A stretch of 64,000 nt of DNA from Pedobacter miscanthi (GCF_003315595.1 NZ_QNQU01000002.1:1-64000); one strand, 5' to 3'; shown: positions 20,436 through 29,893, counted from the stretch's first letter. The notes: generated from the letters alone by a model not told the origin. Translations and numbers: made by a program.

Positions 20436-23400
20436 CTAAATACTCCTTCCAAAGATTTCCGTTTGCATTCTAAGCCATTTGCAATTATCCTCATTCAGTT
20501 TATTTTCTTCCAGGCGCCATAGCCAGTTATGGGATGAGCTGCCCGGGATATTCATTCTTGTTTTTTCATCAAGCCCCAGCACATCCTGAACAGGCAAAAT
20601 GGCTATTTTGGCCACAGAAGAATAAACCAACTGAGCCATAAACTCATGAACATTTTTACCAGTAAGCCCCGGCCCTGCATATAGGCTCAATCGCTTTTTT
20701 CCCTCAGGATCAAGCTCATTTTCGTACCAGCCCTTAACGGTATTATTATCATGTGTACCACTGTATACCACGCAATTGTTATCTTCGAAATTATGCGGGA
20801 TATTGGGTGAAGCCAACAGGTCGTTACCGAAGGCGAACTGCAGCACTTTCATTCCGGGAAATTTAAATTCCTTTCGGAGTGATTCCACCTTGTCGGAAAT
20901 TTCACCCAGGTCTTCAGCGATAAAAGGCAGCGGACCGAGCGCTTCTTCAACCGACCGGAAAAAATCCTCACCCGGGCCATTTACCCAAACACCCCCACTG
21001 GCATCTTCATCACCGGCATCAACCTCCCAAAAGGAAGCGAAAGCCCTGAAATGATCCAGGCGGATCAGGTCAAAAAGTTCGATATTTTTCTTCAGTCTTT
21101 TGTTCCACCAGCTAAAACCATCAAGTTTCATTTTTTCCCAGTTAAAAACCGGCATGCCCCAGAGCTGGCCTTTGTCGTTAAAATAATCGGGCGGAACCCC
21201 TGCAACTTTTTCAGAGTTGAGTTCATTATCAAGTTTAAACAATTCAGGGTGCATCCAAACTTCAACTGAATCGCGGTCTACATAAAACGGAAGATCCCCT
21301 ATGATCTCAATACCATTATCCCCGGCATACTGCTTTAAGTTGGTCCACTGCCTGTAAAAAATGAATTGCTGCCATTTGATTTCATCAATCCTGCCGGCAT
21401 TGATCTTTGAAAATGAATGTAGCTTATTTTGCTCCCTGTTGCGGTACTCTTTCGGCCAGTTATACCACTCCGTATTTTGATGGCTAATCTTTAACGCGGT
21501 GTACAATGCAAAATCTTCCAGCCAGTAATTTTCATGTTCACAGAATTTTTTATAGCGGTCTGCTAGCTCTTGCCCCGGCATTTTCCGGAAACGATTGTAG
21601 GCCAGTTGCAGGAGTTCAGTTTTTGTTTTTTCGACAGCAGGGAAATCAATCCGGTCAGTTATCGCAAGTTTGGCATTTTCCAATTCATCTGCCGTGATAA
21701 GATCATACTGAAAAAGACCTTCGGGACTGATCAGCAAGGTATTGCCTGCCAAAGCAGAACTGCTTGAATATGGAGAATGCCCGGTGGCTGCACTGGTTGG
21801 GTTTAGGGGTAAAATCTGCCAGTAGCGTTGCCTGGCATCTGCCAGAAAACCGATAAAATCTCTGGCTCCGGAGCCCAAATCCCCTATTCCGAATGACGAA
21901 GGAAGGGAGGTAATGTGCATTAATATACCGGCTGACCTTTCCTGTTTTTTCTCAGAAAGGGCAATAACCGCAATCGGAACCTGTGTAAAGAGCTGGTTAA
22001 TCCTGATTCCTTTGGTAAGGACATCTTTAGCCGCAGGTTTTCCCCAAAGTAAATCCTGCCACCTTAGGGGTAGCTCTTTAGGCAGAATAATCTCCGTATC
22101 CAGCCAGTTAAAAGGCTCCCCGGCGATAACATCTGTTAAACCTGCCATCCCCAGCGGAACGGCAACCAGGATACACTGGCCTTCAAGTTTTCTGGCAAAG
22201 GCAATCACATTTTTATGGTATTTACCTTTCACCTTTAAGGGTACATATTCCCCTTTTTCGAAAAGCTGCTGGTTATCACGTCTGATTTTCATCAACAGAT
22301 GGCTGAGCCAAAGTTTGATTTTACCGCTGTAACGATCGCTCCAGAGTTTTTTAGGATTTAACCCTTCCAATTCTCCAAGCAGAGTTTCTCTTTTTTGAAA
22401 ATCTACCGGCCTGCGGTTGTCGGGATCAACCAGGCTCAAATCCCACATTTCGCATCCCTGGTAAACATCGGGTATGCCCGGACAAGTAAACTTCAGCATT
22501 AACTGTGAAAGACTGTTTATAACCGCAAAATCGGCTATCTTCGCCAGTAGTGATGAAATAATCTGATAACCAGCACTTTCTGGATTGATCAGTAAAAGGG
22601 CAAAATCTTTCACCTTAGTTTCATAATCTTCATCCGGTTCTGCCCAGTCTGAACGTTTTTTGGCCTCCCTCAAGGCTTTTTCTAGGTATTCTCCCAAACG
22701 TTTACCAATATCATCCCAGTCTTCCCCTGGCATTGGCAATGTGCCTAAAATCGTTTGAATGATAAGATAAATATCGTTTTTGTGCAACCATTTGAAAGAT
22801 GGATTCTGATCCTGAATGCCGGCAATCCAATCCATCATATTCTTTACTGTGGCAGTCCACTGATGTGGAATATCCGTTAGTACGTTTAAACGTGCCCTTA
22901 CGTCTTCTCCTTTTTTGGTATCATGGGTGGCGCTTGCGTTGATCGATAGCGGCCAGTATTGCTGTCTTTCCAACATGCGGTTATGAAACTCTCCAATGCT
23001 CATGCCAAAGGCTCCGGCAGCATCTCCTACCTCATTATGTCCGATAAAACGGTTATAGGTAAACATGAGCGTATCTTCAACGCCTTTGGCCATCAGCGGC
23101 CCCGTAAACTGCATACAGCGCTGGTAAAACTGCGATATTTTCTTATTCGCTTTGGCGTTATTTTTTCCCGGGCTGGTTATAAACAGTTCTTCCAGCAACC
23201 TGCCGGCATCAGCCAACGCGGGCTGAAGAATAACCGGGTGCAATAACTGTACTATTTTTTGCCGGTTATCAGCAGATAAAGGAAATTCATAATCGTAATA
23301 ACGGTAAACCGGCATCTGGATAAGCATTTCACCTAAGGCTTTTTTTAGATTTTCAGCTCCAATATCATGTACGTTTTTTTTATTTACCGGTTCCAGGTTT

Positions 23401-24485
23401 ATCAGGAGATTGAACAGATTATCCAGTTCACCCTGCATGTGGTGGTATAAAATAGCGGTTTTCTTTTCATGCACCATCAGTTTAACGTCTGGCTTTTTAC
23501 CGGTTACCTCCTGATAGAGCCTGTCAAAAGGTTTTTGTGCAGATTTATTGGTGAAAAGGTTATTGCTGATGGCAAGAAAATCGTATCCGGTAGTGCCCTG
23601 TACTGCCCAGGATAAAGGCAGCTGCTCTTTTTCTGCCAGTATTTTCTCCACGGTAATATATACTTCATCGCTTACGGCTGACCTTAGTCTTTGCAGATAA
23701 ACTTCGGGATCAAAAAGCCCGTCCACGTGATCGATCCTTAAACCCTGAAATATACCTTTTTCTACAAGTTCTAAAATGTAGGCATGATAGGCGTCAAAAA
23801 CTTCAGGGACCTGGATATTCAGGCAGATTAAACTGTTTACTGTAAAAAACCGCCTGTAATTGATCCTGGATTCGGTTTCCTGCCAGTTGCAAGGCCGGTA
23901 ATACTGGAGATCTACCAGTTCAGTTAGTAAAGCAGTATCGTTACTTACCCTGCCGATCTTGTTGTTTTTCAGAAAGCGCTGACCCGGATCATTTACCGGC
24001 CAGCTGTTTCCACCAAAATCCAGGAAATATTTTTCACCTGTTTTTTTTAACTGTATGGCACGGGCCGATATGGCCTTTTCAAGATCATCACCCAGAAAAG
24101 GCACCATTAATTTTTCAGTAAAATCGATATCAAAAAATGCAGAATAGGCTGATTTCTCACCATATTTCAGTACGTCCATCAACCAGCTGTTTTCGGGAAG
24201 GAAAGCCATGTGGTTGGGAACAATATCCTGGAGCCAGCTAATCTCTAATGCCTTTAATTTTTTACTTATGGCAAAAAGCTGTTTTTCGGTACCTATTTCA
24301 GGATTAATGCTGAGCGGATCGGTTACATCATAACCATGGGTACTGCCAGGAGCAGCCTTAAAGATTGGCGAAGCATATATCGTATCAACACCCAGACTTT
24401 TAAGGTATGGGATGATCTTTTCAAAGGATTTAAAGTTAAATTCCCGGTTAAACTGGATCCGGTAGGTAGAATTAGGTTTATACAT
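20436..24485 (-). CDS. treY-malQ: Fusion of maltooligosyl trehalose synthase (TreY, GH13) and 4-alpha-glucanotransferase (MalQ, GH77)
   Basis: It encodes 1,349 aa in two complete enzymes joined in one frame. Residues 1 to about 850 are TreY, which turns the reducing end of maltooligosaccharides into a trehalosyl unit: start Y-R-I-Q-F-N, T-H-G-Y-D-V-T-D, nucleophile region G-L-R-I-D-H-V-D-G-L, I-T-V-E-K-I-L, and A-T-H-D-T-K-K-G-E-D. From about 855 it is GH77 amylomaltase: S-A-G-I-L-M-H-I-T-S-L-P-S, R-L-D-H-F-R, F-I-A-E-D-L-G and Y-S-G-T-H-D-N-N-T. All catalytic motifs are present in both halves. The start overlaps the treZ stop by 8 bp, so translation is coupled. Fusion of these two is unusual compared with separate treY and malQ genes. 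Confidence 0.95.
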   Translation of the reverse strand: MYKPNSTYRIQFNREFNFKSFEKIIPYLKSLGVDTIYASPIFKAAPGSTHGYDVTDPLSINPEIGTEKQLFAISKKLKALEISWLQDIVPNHMAFLPENSWLMDVLKYGEKSAYSAFFDIDFTEKLMVPFLGDDLEKAISARAIQLKKTGEKYFLDFGGNSWPVNDPGQRFLKNNKIGRVSNDTALLTELVDLQYYRPCNWQETESRINYRRFFTVNSLICLNIQVPEVFDAYHAYILELVEKGIFQGLRIDHVDGLFDPEVYLQRLRSAVSDEVYITVEKILAEKEQLPLSWAVQGTTGYDFLAISNNLFTNKSAQKPFDRLYQEVTGKKPDVKLMVHEKKTAILYHHMQGELDNLFNLLINLEPVNKKNVHDIGAENLKKALGEMLIQMPVYRYYDYEFPLSADNRQKIVQLLHPVILQPALADAGRLLEELFITSPGKNNAKANKKISQFYQRCMQFTGPLMAKGVEDTLMFTYNRFIGHNEVGDAAGAFGMSIGEFHNRMLERQQYWPLSINASATHDTKKGEDVRARLNVLTDIPHQWTATVKNMMDWIAGIQDQNPSFKWLHKNDIYLIIQTILGTLPMPGEDWDDIGKRLGEYLEKALREAKKRSDWAEPDEDYETKVKDFALLLINPESAGYQIISSLLAKIADFAVINSLSQLMLKFTCPGIPDVYQGCEMWDLSLVDPDNRRPVDFQKRETLLGELEGLNPKKLWSDRYSGKIKLWLSHLLMKIRRDNQQLFEKGEYVPLKVKGKYHKNVIAFARKLEGQCILVAVPLGMAGLTDVIAGEPFNWLDTEIILPKELPLRWQDLLWGKPAAKDVLTKGIRINQLFTQVPIAVIALSEKKQERSAGILMHITSLPSSFGIGDLGSGARDFIGFLADARQRYWQILPLNPTSAATGHSPYSSSSALAGNTLLISPEGLFQYDLITADELENAKLAITDRIDFPAVEKTKTELLQLAYNRFRKMPGQELADRYKKFCEHENYWLEDFALYTALKISHQNTEWYNWPKEYRNREQNKLHSFSKINAGRIDEIKWQQFIFYRQWTNLKQYAGDNGIEIIGDLPFYVDRDSVEVWMHPELFKLDNELNSEKVAGVPPDYFNDKGQLWGMPVFNWEKMKLDGFSWWNKRLKKNIELFDLIRLDHFRAFASFWEVDAGDEDASGGVWVNGPGEDFFRSVEEALGPLPFIAEDLGEISDKVESLRKEFKFPGMKVLQFAFGNDLLASPNIPHNFEDNNCVVYSGTHDNNTVKGWYENELDPEGKKRLSLYAGPGLTGKNVHEFMAQLVYSSVAKIAILPVQDVLGLDEKTRMNIPGSSSHNWLWRLEENKLNEDNCKWLRMQTEIFGRSI

Positions 24486-26358
24486 TTTTGCCGCTAAAAA
24501 TTAAGATTGATTCAGGTTTAATACCAATGATTCCATCGGCAGAAATTTCATTTTGGTTTGTTGATGGCCCTCCCCATTGTATGGAGGAAGAATCGAGTAT
24601 GTTACTCCACGCGCAGCCGATTGGAGGACGAAGTTTCTGTTTCTGAGCGGAAAAATTCATAAGTACCATGATGTGTTGTTCGCCATGCCCCCGACAGAGC
24701 ATTATACAGTTTTGTACAGGCAGGGCAATGGCTTTAACCTGGCCACGATCTAAAGCGGAAAGTACTGGATGCGTTTTCCGCAAAGCAATTAATGCCTTAT
24801 AGTAGGCCAGCAGCAATTGATGCCCTTGTTCATTGATACTTTCCCAATCCAGCTTCGAACCCAAAAAAGTTTTTTCATCCTGTGGATCCGGGGTATCTTC
24901 TGAATGGTGGAATGCTGCAAATTCGGCTTTCCGTCCTTTTCTAACCGCATCGACAAGCTTGGGATCTGTATGGCTGATAAAAAAACGGAAAGGATGCTTT
25001 TCCCCGTATTCCTCCCCCATAAAAATCAGCGGCACAAAGGGGCTGCAAAATACAGCTCCTGCAAGCAGTTTTAACATTTCGTTGCTCACCAATGTGCTGG
25101 TACGTTCGCCCAGCATACGGTTACCTACCTGATCGTGGTTCTGGGAAAAAACAATAAACTGTTCTCCGGGGTTTCCTTCTGCCGGTATACCAAAGGTTTT
25201 ATCGCGGTGGGGAGAATACTGCCCATCGTAAACATAAGCGCGCTCATAAGATTTTGCCAGGTGCCCCACGCCGTTAAAATCGCTGTAGTAACCCTGTTTC
25301 TCCTGTCCTGCCGCTACACGCAAGGCATGGTGAAATTCATCTATCCATTGCCCGTCGAGGCCATAGCCACCTGCATTTTTTGGATTGATATAACGGTTAT
25401 CATTCAGGTCAAGTTCAGCAAAAAGGTGATAATGCCTGCCTGTTAATAGTGAAAGTTCGCCGGTATACCTTTTGATTTCAGCAAGGATGTGGACAGCACC
25501 AAAGTCTTTAATGGCATGTACCGCATCAAGCCTCAATGCATCGATATGGAAATCACGGAACCACATCAGTGCATTTTCGATAAAATAATGACGTACCGCA
25601 TCTGAACCGGCATCATCATAATTTATCGCCTGCCCCCAGGGAGTAAGGTATTTATCGGTAAAATACGGACCAAAATCACCAAAGTAATTCCCTTCAGGGC
25701 CAATGTGATTATATACAACATCCAGTATTACAGCCAGTCCCTTGTTATGGCAGGCATTAACTAAATGCTGTAAGGCCTTTGGGCCGCCGTAACTATTTTG
25801 TACAGCAAACGGATATACACCATCGTACCCCCAGTTTCTATCGCCCGGAAACTGAGCGAGAGGCATGAGTTCTATAGCGGTAATTCCCAGTGCTATTAAA
25901 TAATCCAGTTTATCTTCGATGGCCCGGAGATCTCCTGCCCCGGTAAAGGTTCCGGTGTGCAATTCGTAAATAATATAATCTTTCCGGTGGATTCCTTTCC
26001 AGTTCTGATCCGACCAATTGAAATCCAGCGGATCAAAAGCTGTTGCATAGGCACCTATACCATCTTTTAAAAACAGCGCTGCCGGATCTGTCCTGATTAG
26101 TTTTGAAGAGGATGATTTATCTGTTTCCTTTTTCGCCTCATTCCAGATTTCAAAACCATAACTATCACCAATTTTTAGCTGATCGATATTTGTAAACCAA
26201 TACCCATATCCTGCACGTTCCATAATCACCTGGGCAGGCAGTTGATCGCCTACAAGCGCAACCATGGAAGCAAAGGGCGCCCAAAGCAGTACTTCTGCAC
26301 TGCCATTATCTAAAAAACTCAAACCGATTTTTCTCCGGCCGATCTCTATCTGCATCAT
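24478..26358 (-). CDS. treZ: Maltooligosyl trehalose trehalohydrolase
   Basis: It encodes 626 aa. It releases free trehalose from the maltooligosyl trehalose made by TreY. An N-terminal CBM48-like beta domain (to about residue 95) is followed by a GH13 barrel with Y-E-L-H-T-G-T-F-T, A-L-R-L-D-A-V-H-A-I (nucleophile Asp), L-F-A-E-L-D (acid/base Glu) and S-Q-N-H-D-Q-V-G-N-R. It is first in a two-gene unit with the TreY-MalQ fusion. No treX debranching enzyme is in the window, so maltodextrin must come from elsewhere. Two ATG codons in a row (26358 and 26355) are possible starts. Confidence 0.96.
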   Translation of the reverse strand: MMQIEIGRRKIGLSFLDNGSAEVLLWAPFASMVALVGDQLPAQVIMERAGYGYWFTNIDQLKIGDSYGFEIWNEAKKETDKSSSSKLIRTDPAALFLKDGIGAYATAFDPLDFNWSDQNWKGIHRKDYIIYELHTGTFTGAGDLRAIEDKLDYLIALGITAIELMPLAQFPGDRNWGYDGVYPFAVQNSYGGPKALQHLVNACHNKGLAVILDVVYNHIGPEGNYFGDFGPYFTDKYLTPWGQAINYDDAGSDAVRHYFIENALMWFRDFHIDALRLDAVHAIKDFGAVHILAEIKRYTGELSLLTGRHYHLFAELDLNDNRYINPKNAGGYGLDGQWIDEFHHALRVAAGQEKQGYYSDFNGVGHLAKSYERAYVYDGQYSPHRDKTFGIPAEGNPGEQFIVFSQNHDQVGNRMLGERTSTLVSNEMLKLLAGAVFCSPFVPLIFMGEEYGEKHPFRFFISHTDPKLVDAVRKGRKAEFAAFHHSEDTPDPQDEKTFLGSKLDWESINEQGHQLLLAYYKALIALRKTHPVLSALDRGQVKAIALPVQNCIMLCRGHGEQHIMVLMNFSAQKQKLRPPIGCAWSNILDSSSIQWGGPSTNQNEISADGIIGIKPESILIFSGKNV

Positions 26359-26437
26359 TTTAAGTAAAACCGTTTAAATATTCTGATGAGGGTGACAACA
26401 CACTCATCGCGTTGGAAGAAAAAAAAGAAAACCGCTT

Positions 26438-26671
26438 TTACTGGTTAAGTGAAAAACTGTCTGTCACACTACTATCAGGCGAAATAACATTAATTTTCGC
26501 CAGTGAATTGGCATCTACAATCTCCGCTACATACTGCTGCAGTTCAGCAGATAGCGCTGCAGCATTTTCATTTTCAGCTACAATTATATTAATCTCAGCC
26601 AGTCCTTTTATCCCGATTGTACGGACACGTTTGCCTAAAAATACTTTGAGCTGCGCAATTAATTCTTCCAT
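26438..26671 (-). CDS. Small hypothetical protein upstream of treZ
   Basis: From the ATG at 26671 it encodes 77 aa (M-E-E-L-I-A-Q-L-K-V-F-L-G-K). The frame is open 17 codons further up, but that extension looks like leader. The pattern alternates beta strands and an Ala-rich helix, as in a small alpha/beta domain. No family is recognised. It is 79 bp upstream of treZ on the same strand and may share its promoter. A competing plus-strand ORF (26412-26699) is Ser-rich and less protein-like. Confidence 0.5.
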   Translation of the reverse strand: MEELIAQLKVFLGKRVRTIGIKGLAEINIIVAENENAAALSAELQQYVAEIVDANSLAKINVISPDSSVTDSFSLNQ

Positions 26672-26814
26672 ATCTGTTTTTATTAAGAAAAGCGTGTAAC
26701 CGGGTAAAAAGTTTTCTTTCAAAAAAAAATACTTCTTCTAATGATATCTGTATATCTATGGCATGTCGGTATCCGATTATAAAACAAAAGCGTACCATTT
26801 AAAGTTTTGTTACC

Positions 26815-27075
26815 ATGAACGCACTTAATATCGATATGCCCCATAACGGAGAAATCATCACCTTAACCATTATTCCAAAAGATGATTATTTTAAGATTGC
26901 TTATGCCGGAAGAATGCTTGGAGCGACTAAAAAGGAAGGTTCGGATTGGATTTTGATGCAGGAGGATGAACTTGATATGACTGGCAATAAACTTAACCCG
27001 CAAAGTAATGATATTATACTGGGTGCCGCAGAGATTAACCAGATTGCCGGCGAAATCGAGAACCATTTGAAATAA
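26815..27075 (+). CDS. Small hypothetical protein
   Basis: It encodes 86 aa, divergent from the small gene at 26438. The sequence begins M-N-A-L-N-I-D-M-P-H-N-G-E and has beta-strand character followed by a short C-terminal helix (I-N-Q-I-A-G-E-I-E-N-H-L-K). No signal peptide, metal motif or known family was recognised. Amino-acid composition looks normal for a soluble protein, and the frame is well separated from other genes. Small orphans of this type recur through this stress region. Confidence 0.6.
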   Translation: MNALNIDMPHNGEIITLTIIPKDDYFKIAYAGRMLGATKKEGSDWILMQEDELDMTGNKLNPQSNDIILGAAEINQIAGEIENHLK

Positions 27076-27172
27076 AACACGAGGTGATTGAAATTTTGTC
27101 TGATTTAGTAATCTCCCCATCCTCCTCGCAAATTTTAGTTTTTTTCTGATTTAGTCCATTTCTTGATATATC

Positions 27173-27370
27173 AACCTGAGTTCGATTAATATTTATGCCT
27201 TTTGATTAGTTTTAGCCTACTTTTCCTAGCGCGATCGTCATGCTGTCTCGAAGCTTCGGGATCAGCATCTTTCCTGCTAGATAGACCCTGAAATAAATTC
27301 AGGGTGACGACTGTGAGTTGAAAATATTCGCAGGAGACTTAAAACAAAAAAAAGTAATCGAACTCAGGTT
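27173..27370. repeat. MITE-like element with 16-bp terminal inverted repeats
   Basis: AACCTGAGTTCGATTA at 27173-27188 is the exact reverse complement of TAATCGAACTCAGGTT at 27355-27370. The 198-bp element is flanked by ATC on both sides (27170-27172 and 27371-27373), which could be a 3-bp target duplication. The interior carries a REP-like palindrome (GTCATGCTG near 27238 and CAGGGTGACGAC near 27300) and no ORF. Non-autonomous transposition is inference; the inverted repeat is seen directly. Confidence 0.6.
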
Positions 27371-27488
27371 ATCAGGTAACATTATAGATAGATATGCGTT
27401 TTAACCCCTGCTTAAATACGTATAGTTTCACCGTGTTTTATCAAATCACGGAATATTCCTATATTGTTTGCCACATCCAAAACAGGGA

Positions 27489-29006
27489 ATGAACGGGACA
27501 CAGGATATATTGGAAAAAATCAAGGCTTTTGAACAACGGGAAACCGAACTCAGGTTGGATAATGCCGAACTGAGGAAACTGATTGCGGCCTTAAAGCTGG
27601 CAGAAGAAAAAAGCGCGGCTCTCAATTCCATAGTAGAGTGTTCGGATGATGCAATTATCAGCAAAGACCTTAACGGGGTAATTACCAGCTGGAACAGTTC
27701 TGCGCAGCGGATGTTCGGCTACGTGGCAAATGAAATGATCGGCGAATCAATCCTGAAACTCATTCCTGCCGATAGAATTGAAGAGGAACCGAAAATCCTC
27801 GCGCAGCTGAGACAGGGAATCCGTGTTGATCATTTTGAAACCCAACGAAGAAGAAAAGACGGTTCGATCCTGGATGTTTCGCTCACGATTTCGCCTATTT
27901 ATAATCCTGAAGGAGAAATTATAGGACTTTCTAAAATTGCAAGAGATTTAACCCTGCACAGAAAGGCAGAAGTTGATGGACGCAGGCTGATGGCCATTAT
28001 CGAATCTTCGGATGATGCAATTATCAGCAAAGACCTCAACAGTATTATCACCAGCTGGAATGCTTCGGCCCAAAGAATTTTTGGCTACAGTGCGGAAGAA
28101 ATGATCGGACAATCAATACTTAAGATCATCCCACCCGACAGACATGGCGAAGAACCAAGAATACTTGCCCAATTGAGCGAGGGGATCAGGGTGGATCATT
28201 TTGAAACGCGGCGGCTAAGAAAGGATGGCAGATTAATCGATGTTTCGCTAACCATCTCCCCCATCAAAAACTGGAAGGGCGAAGTAGTAGGATTGTCGAA
28301 AATTGCCCGGGATATTACCGATAAAAAACTGGTTGACCAGAAAAAAGATGAGTTTGTTGGTTTTATAAGCCATGAGCTCAAAACCCCGCTTACTTCTTTA
28401 AAATCATACCTCCAGATTGCCGAGAAAAAAATTACCGACACCAACTTTCTGAAGCTTGCATTGGAGCGGGCTACCCTCCAGGCCAAAAAAATGGAAAACA
28501 TGATTGGCAGTTTCCTTCACCTTTCGAGGATTGAAGGAGGCCACATCCGTATTGAAAAATCCTCTTTCAACATTGCCGAATTGATCGATGAGACAATAAC
28601 AGACGCACAAATTGCAAGTCCTGTACATCAGATCAGCCACCGCTCTGCCGGAGAGATAAATGTACTGGCAGACCGGGAAAAAATATCAATGGTGCTGACC
28701 AATCTGATTAGCAATGCCCAGAAATATTCACCAAAAGGCGGACAGATTACCATTTCCTGTACTCAAACAGACAAACAAGTACAAATCAGCGTAAGTGATG
28801 AGGGTATGGGGATTTCGCCATCGGATCAGAAACGCCTTTTCCAGAAGTTTGCCAGGGTAGAAAGTGAACAAACAAAACACATCTCGGGATTTGGCATCGG
28901 GCTTTACCTGGTATCAACAATACTGGAGCGGCATGGCTCATCCATTAGCCTCGAAAGTGAAGAAGGTAAAGGATCACGGTTCTCTTTTATACTTTATACT
29001 TTTTAA
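27489..29006 (+). CDS. PAS-PAS sensor histidine kinase
   Basis: It encodes 505 aa from the ATG at 27489; the frame is open upstream to a TTG at 27468. A short coiled coil (about residues 8-45) leads to two PAS domains (about 46-155 and 168-280) that are roughly three-quarters identical to each other by eye, both with S-D-D-A-I-I-S-K-D-L-N. Then comes a HisKA domain, F-I-S-H-E-L-K-T-P-L-T-S-L, with the phospho-acceptor His at residue 295, and an HATPase domain with N-L-I-S-N-A-Q-K-Y-S, V-S-D-E-G-M-G-I and G-F-G-I-G-L-Y-L. No membrane segment is seen, so it is cytoplasmic. No response regulator is adjacent, so it is an orphan kinase of unknown partner and signal. Confidence 0.95.
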   Translation: MNGTQDILEKIKAFEQRETELRLDNAELRKLIAALKLAEEKSAALNSIVECSDDAIISKDLNGVITSWNSSAQRMFGYVANEMIGESILKLIPADRIEEEPKILAQLRQGIRVDHFETQRRRKDGSILDVSLTISPIYNPEGEIIGLSKIARDLTLHRKAEVDGRRLMAIIESSDDAIISKDLNSIITSWNASAQRIFGYSAEEMIGQSILKIIPPDRHGEEPRILAQLSEGIRVDHFETRRLRKDGRLIDVSLTISPIKNWKGEVVGLSKIARDITDKKLVDQKKDEFVGFISHELKTPLTSLKSYLQIAEKKITDTNFLKLALERATLQAKKMENMIGSFLHLSRIEGGHIRIEKSSFNIAELIDETITDAQIASPVHQISHRSAGEINVLADREKISMVLTNLISNAQKYSPKGGQITISCTQTDKQVQISVSDEGMGISPSDQKRLFQKFARVESEQTKHISGFGIGLYLVSTILERHGSSISLESEEGKGSRFSFILYTF

Positions 29007-29035
29007 CTGCCATACTAGTCGGCCAGCCGGTTATA

Positions 29036-29326
29036 TTATTCTACCTCGCCCTCGGCCAATCCTTCGAGGAACCAACCTGATTTATACTCAAAAAAGGCTT
29101 CGCTGTTTCCCGATTCATTGATCACTTTTCCCCTGAAATCATGGGCGATATCTTTTTCGGATTCGAGTACCTTTTTCGCAAGCCTGGCATATTCTTCTGT
29201 ATTCAGTCCATCCTTTATCATATAATAAGGTTCGCCCTGCTCTGTATAACGGGTTTCAATTAAACCTTCTTCAAACTTTGCCCTATCAGGGCTACTGGCT
29301 GTAGCATTATTCTGATTATTTTCCAT
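29036..29326 (-). CDS. Small orphan protein, paralogue of the 15899-16180 product
   Basis: It encodes 96 aa, acidic, with no signal peptide. The core from about residue 33 to 85 (Y-Y-M-I-K-D-G-L-N, A-K-K-V-L-E-S-E-K, D-F-R-G-K-V, A-F-F-E-Y-K-S-G) aligns with the small protein at 15899-16180. The N-terminal 30 residues differ. No known family was recognised. It is transcribed convergently with the histidine kinase and may be the last gene of a run that begins with the lipoprotein at 30094. Presence of two diverged copies 13 kb apart supports it being a true gene family. Confidence 0.7.
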   Translation of the reverse strand: MENNQNNATASSPDRAKFEEGLIETRYTEQGEPYYMIKDGLNTEEYARLAKKVLESEKDIAHDFRGKVINESGNSEAFFEYKSGWFLEGLAEGEVE

Positions 29327-29365
29327 ATTTAAATTTTATCATATCAATCAACAAGCTTTTCAGGA

Positions 29366-29890
29366 TCAACCATGAACTTTTTTCCAGCTGGCCTTAGCCT
29401 TTCGATAAACCGGATGCTCTTCCGCCTTTTTCCAATACGTGTAAAATATTTCCGCAGCCCGGGCCTTTTGCTCATCTCCCGTGCCTCGTTCGAGCAGGGC
29501 ATAATCATGTAACTTATCATATTTTTGTCCGCCTCTATAATTCGCATAACGCCGCGCACGGGTGTAACCCATCTGCAGGTACTTTCGGGCCAGATCTGCT
29601 CCAACAAAATCTCCTCCAGATATGAAGTCAAGAAACAGTTTATAAATTGCCCCGGCACTTTTCTGTGCAATCTCAGGATCTTTAAAACGCCATAACGGAC
29701 CAATGATGGATTTGTAGGGTTCACAGATTAATACGCCTTGTTCTCCCTTGCCCACCCTGTAAAGATCGGGATGCTGTTTATAATCCACTTCTTTTCTCCA
29801 GGGATATCCTTTCAGGTCAAAATCCAGGTAAGATGGGCGGCGGGATAATTTATTGGCTGGGCTTCTGTTATTTACTTTCGCTTTAGCCAT
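29366..29890 (-). CDS. DUF4385 family protein
   Basis: It encodes 174 aa, basic and soluble. It shows the conserved text of the DUF4385 family: Y-R-V-G-K-G-E-Q-G-V-L, E-P-Y-K-S-I-I-G-P-L-W-R-F-K, D-F-V-G-A-D-L-A-R-K and M-G-Y-T-R-A-R-R-Y-A-N-Y. The family is found in bacteria and in some T4-like phages, and its biochemical role is not known to me. The N-terminal 20 residues are Lys/Arg-rich and could bind nucleic acid, which is inference. It starts 3 bp after the stop of the small lipoprotein gene, so the two are probably co-transcribed. Confidence 0.9.
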   Translation of the reverse strand: MAKAKVNNRSPANKLSRRPSYLDFDLKGYPWRKEVDYKQHPDLYRVGKGEQGVLICEPYKSIIGPLWRFKDPEIAQKSAGAIYKLFLDFISGGDFVGADLARKYLQMGYTRARRYANYRGGQKYDKLHDYALLERGTGDEQKARAAEIFYTYWKKAEEHPVYRKAKASWKKVHG

Positions 29891-29893
29891 TCC

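Noticed and set aside
26412..26699. 95-codon plus-strand ORF
   Set aside because: It overlaps the minus-strand small gene, is Ser-rich and begins in an A-run; the minus-strand frame has better secondary-structure pattern.
27545..27556. CGAACTCAGGTT copy inside the histidine kinase gene
   Set aside because: It matches part of the MITE-like end but encodes normal kinase residues (T-E-L-R-L) and has no partner repeat; chance cannot be excluded.
29344..29724. 126-codon minus-strand ORF
   Set aside because: It is out of frame with and nested in the DUF4385 gene, whose family match is clear.
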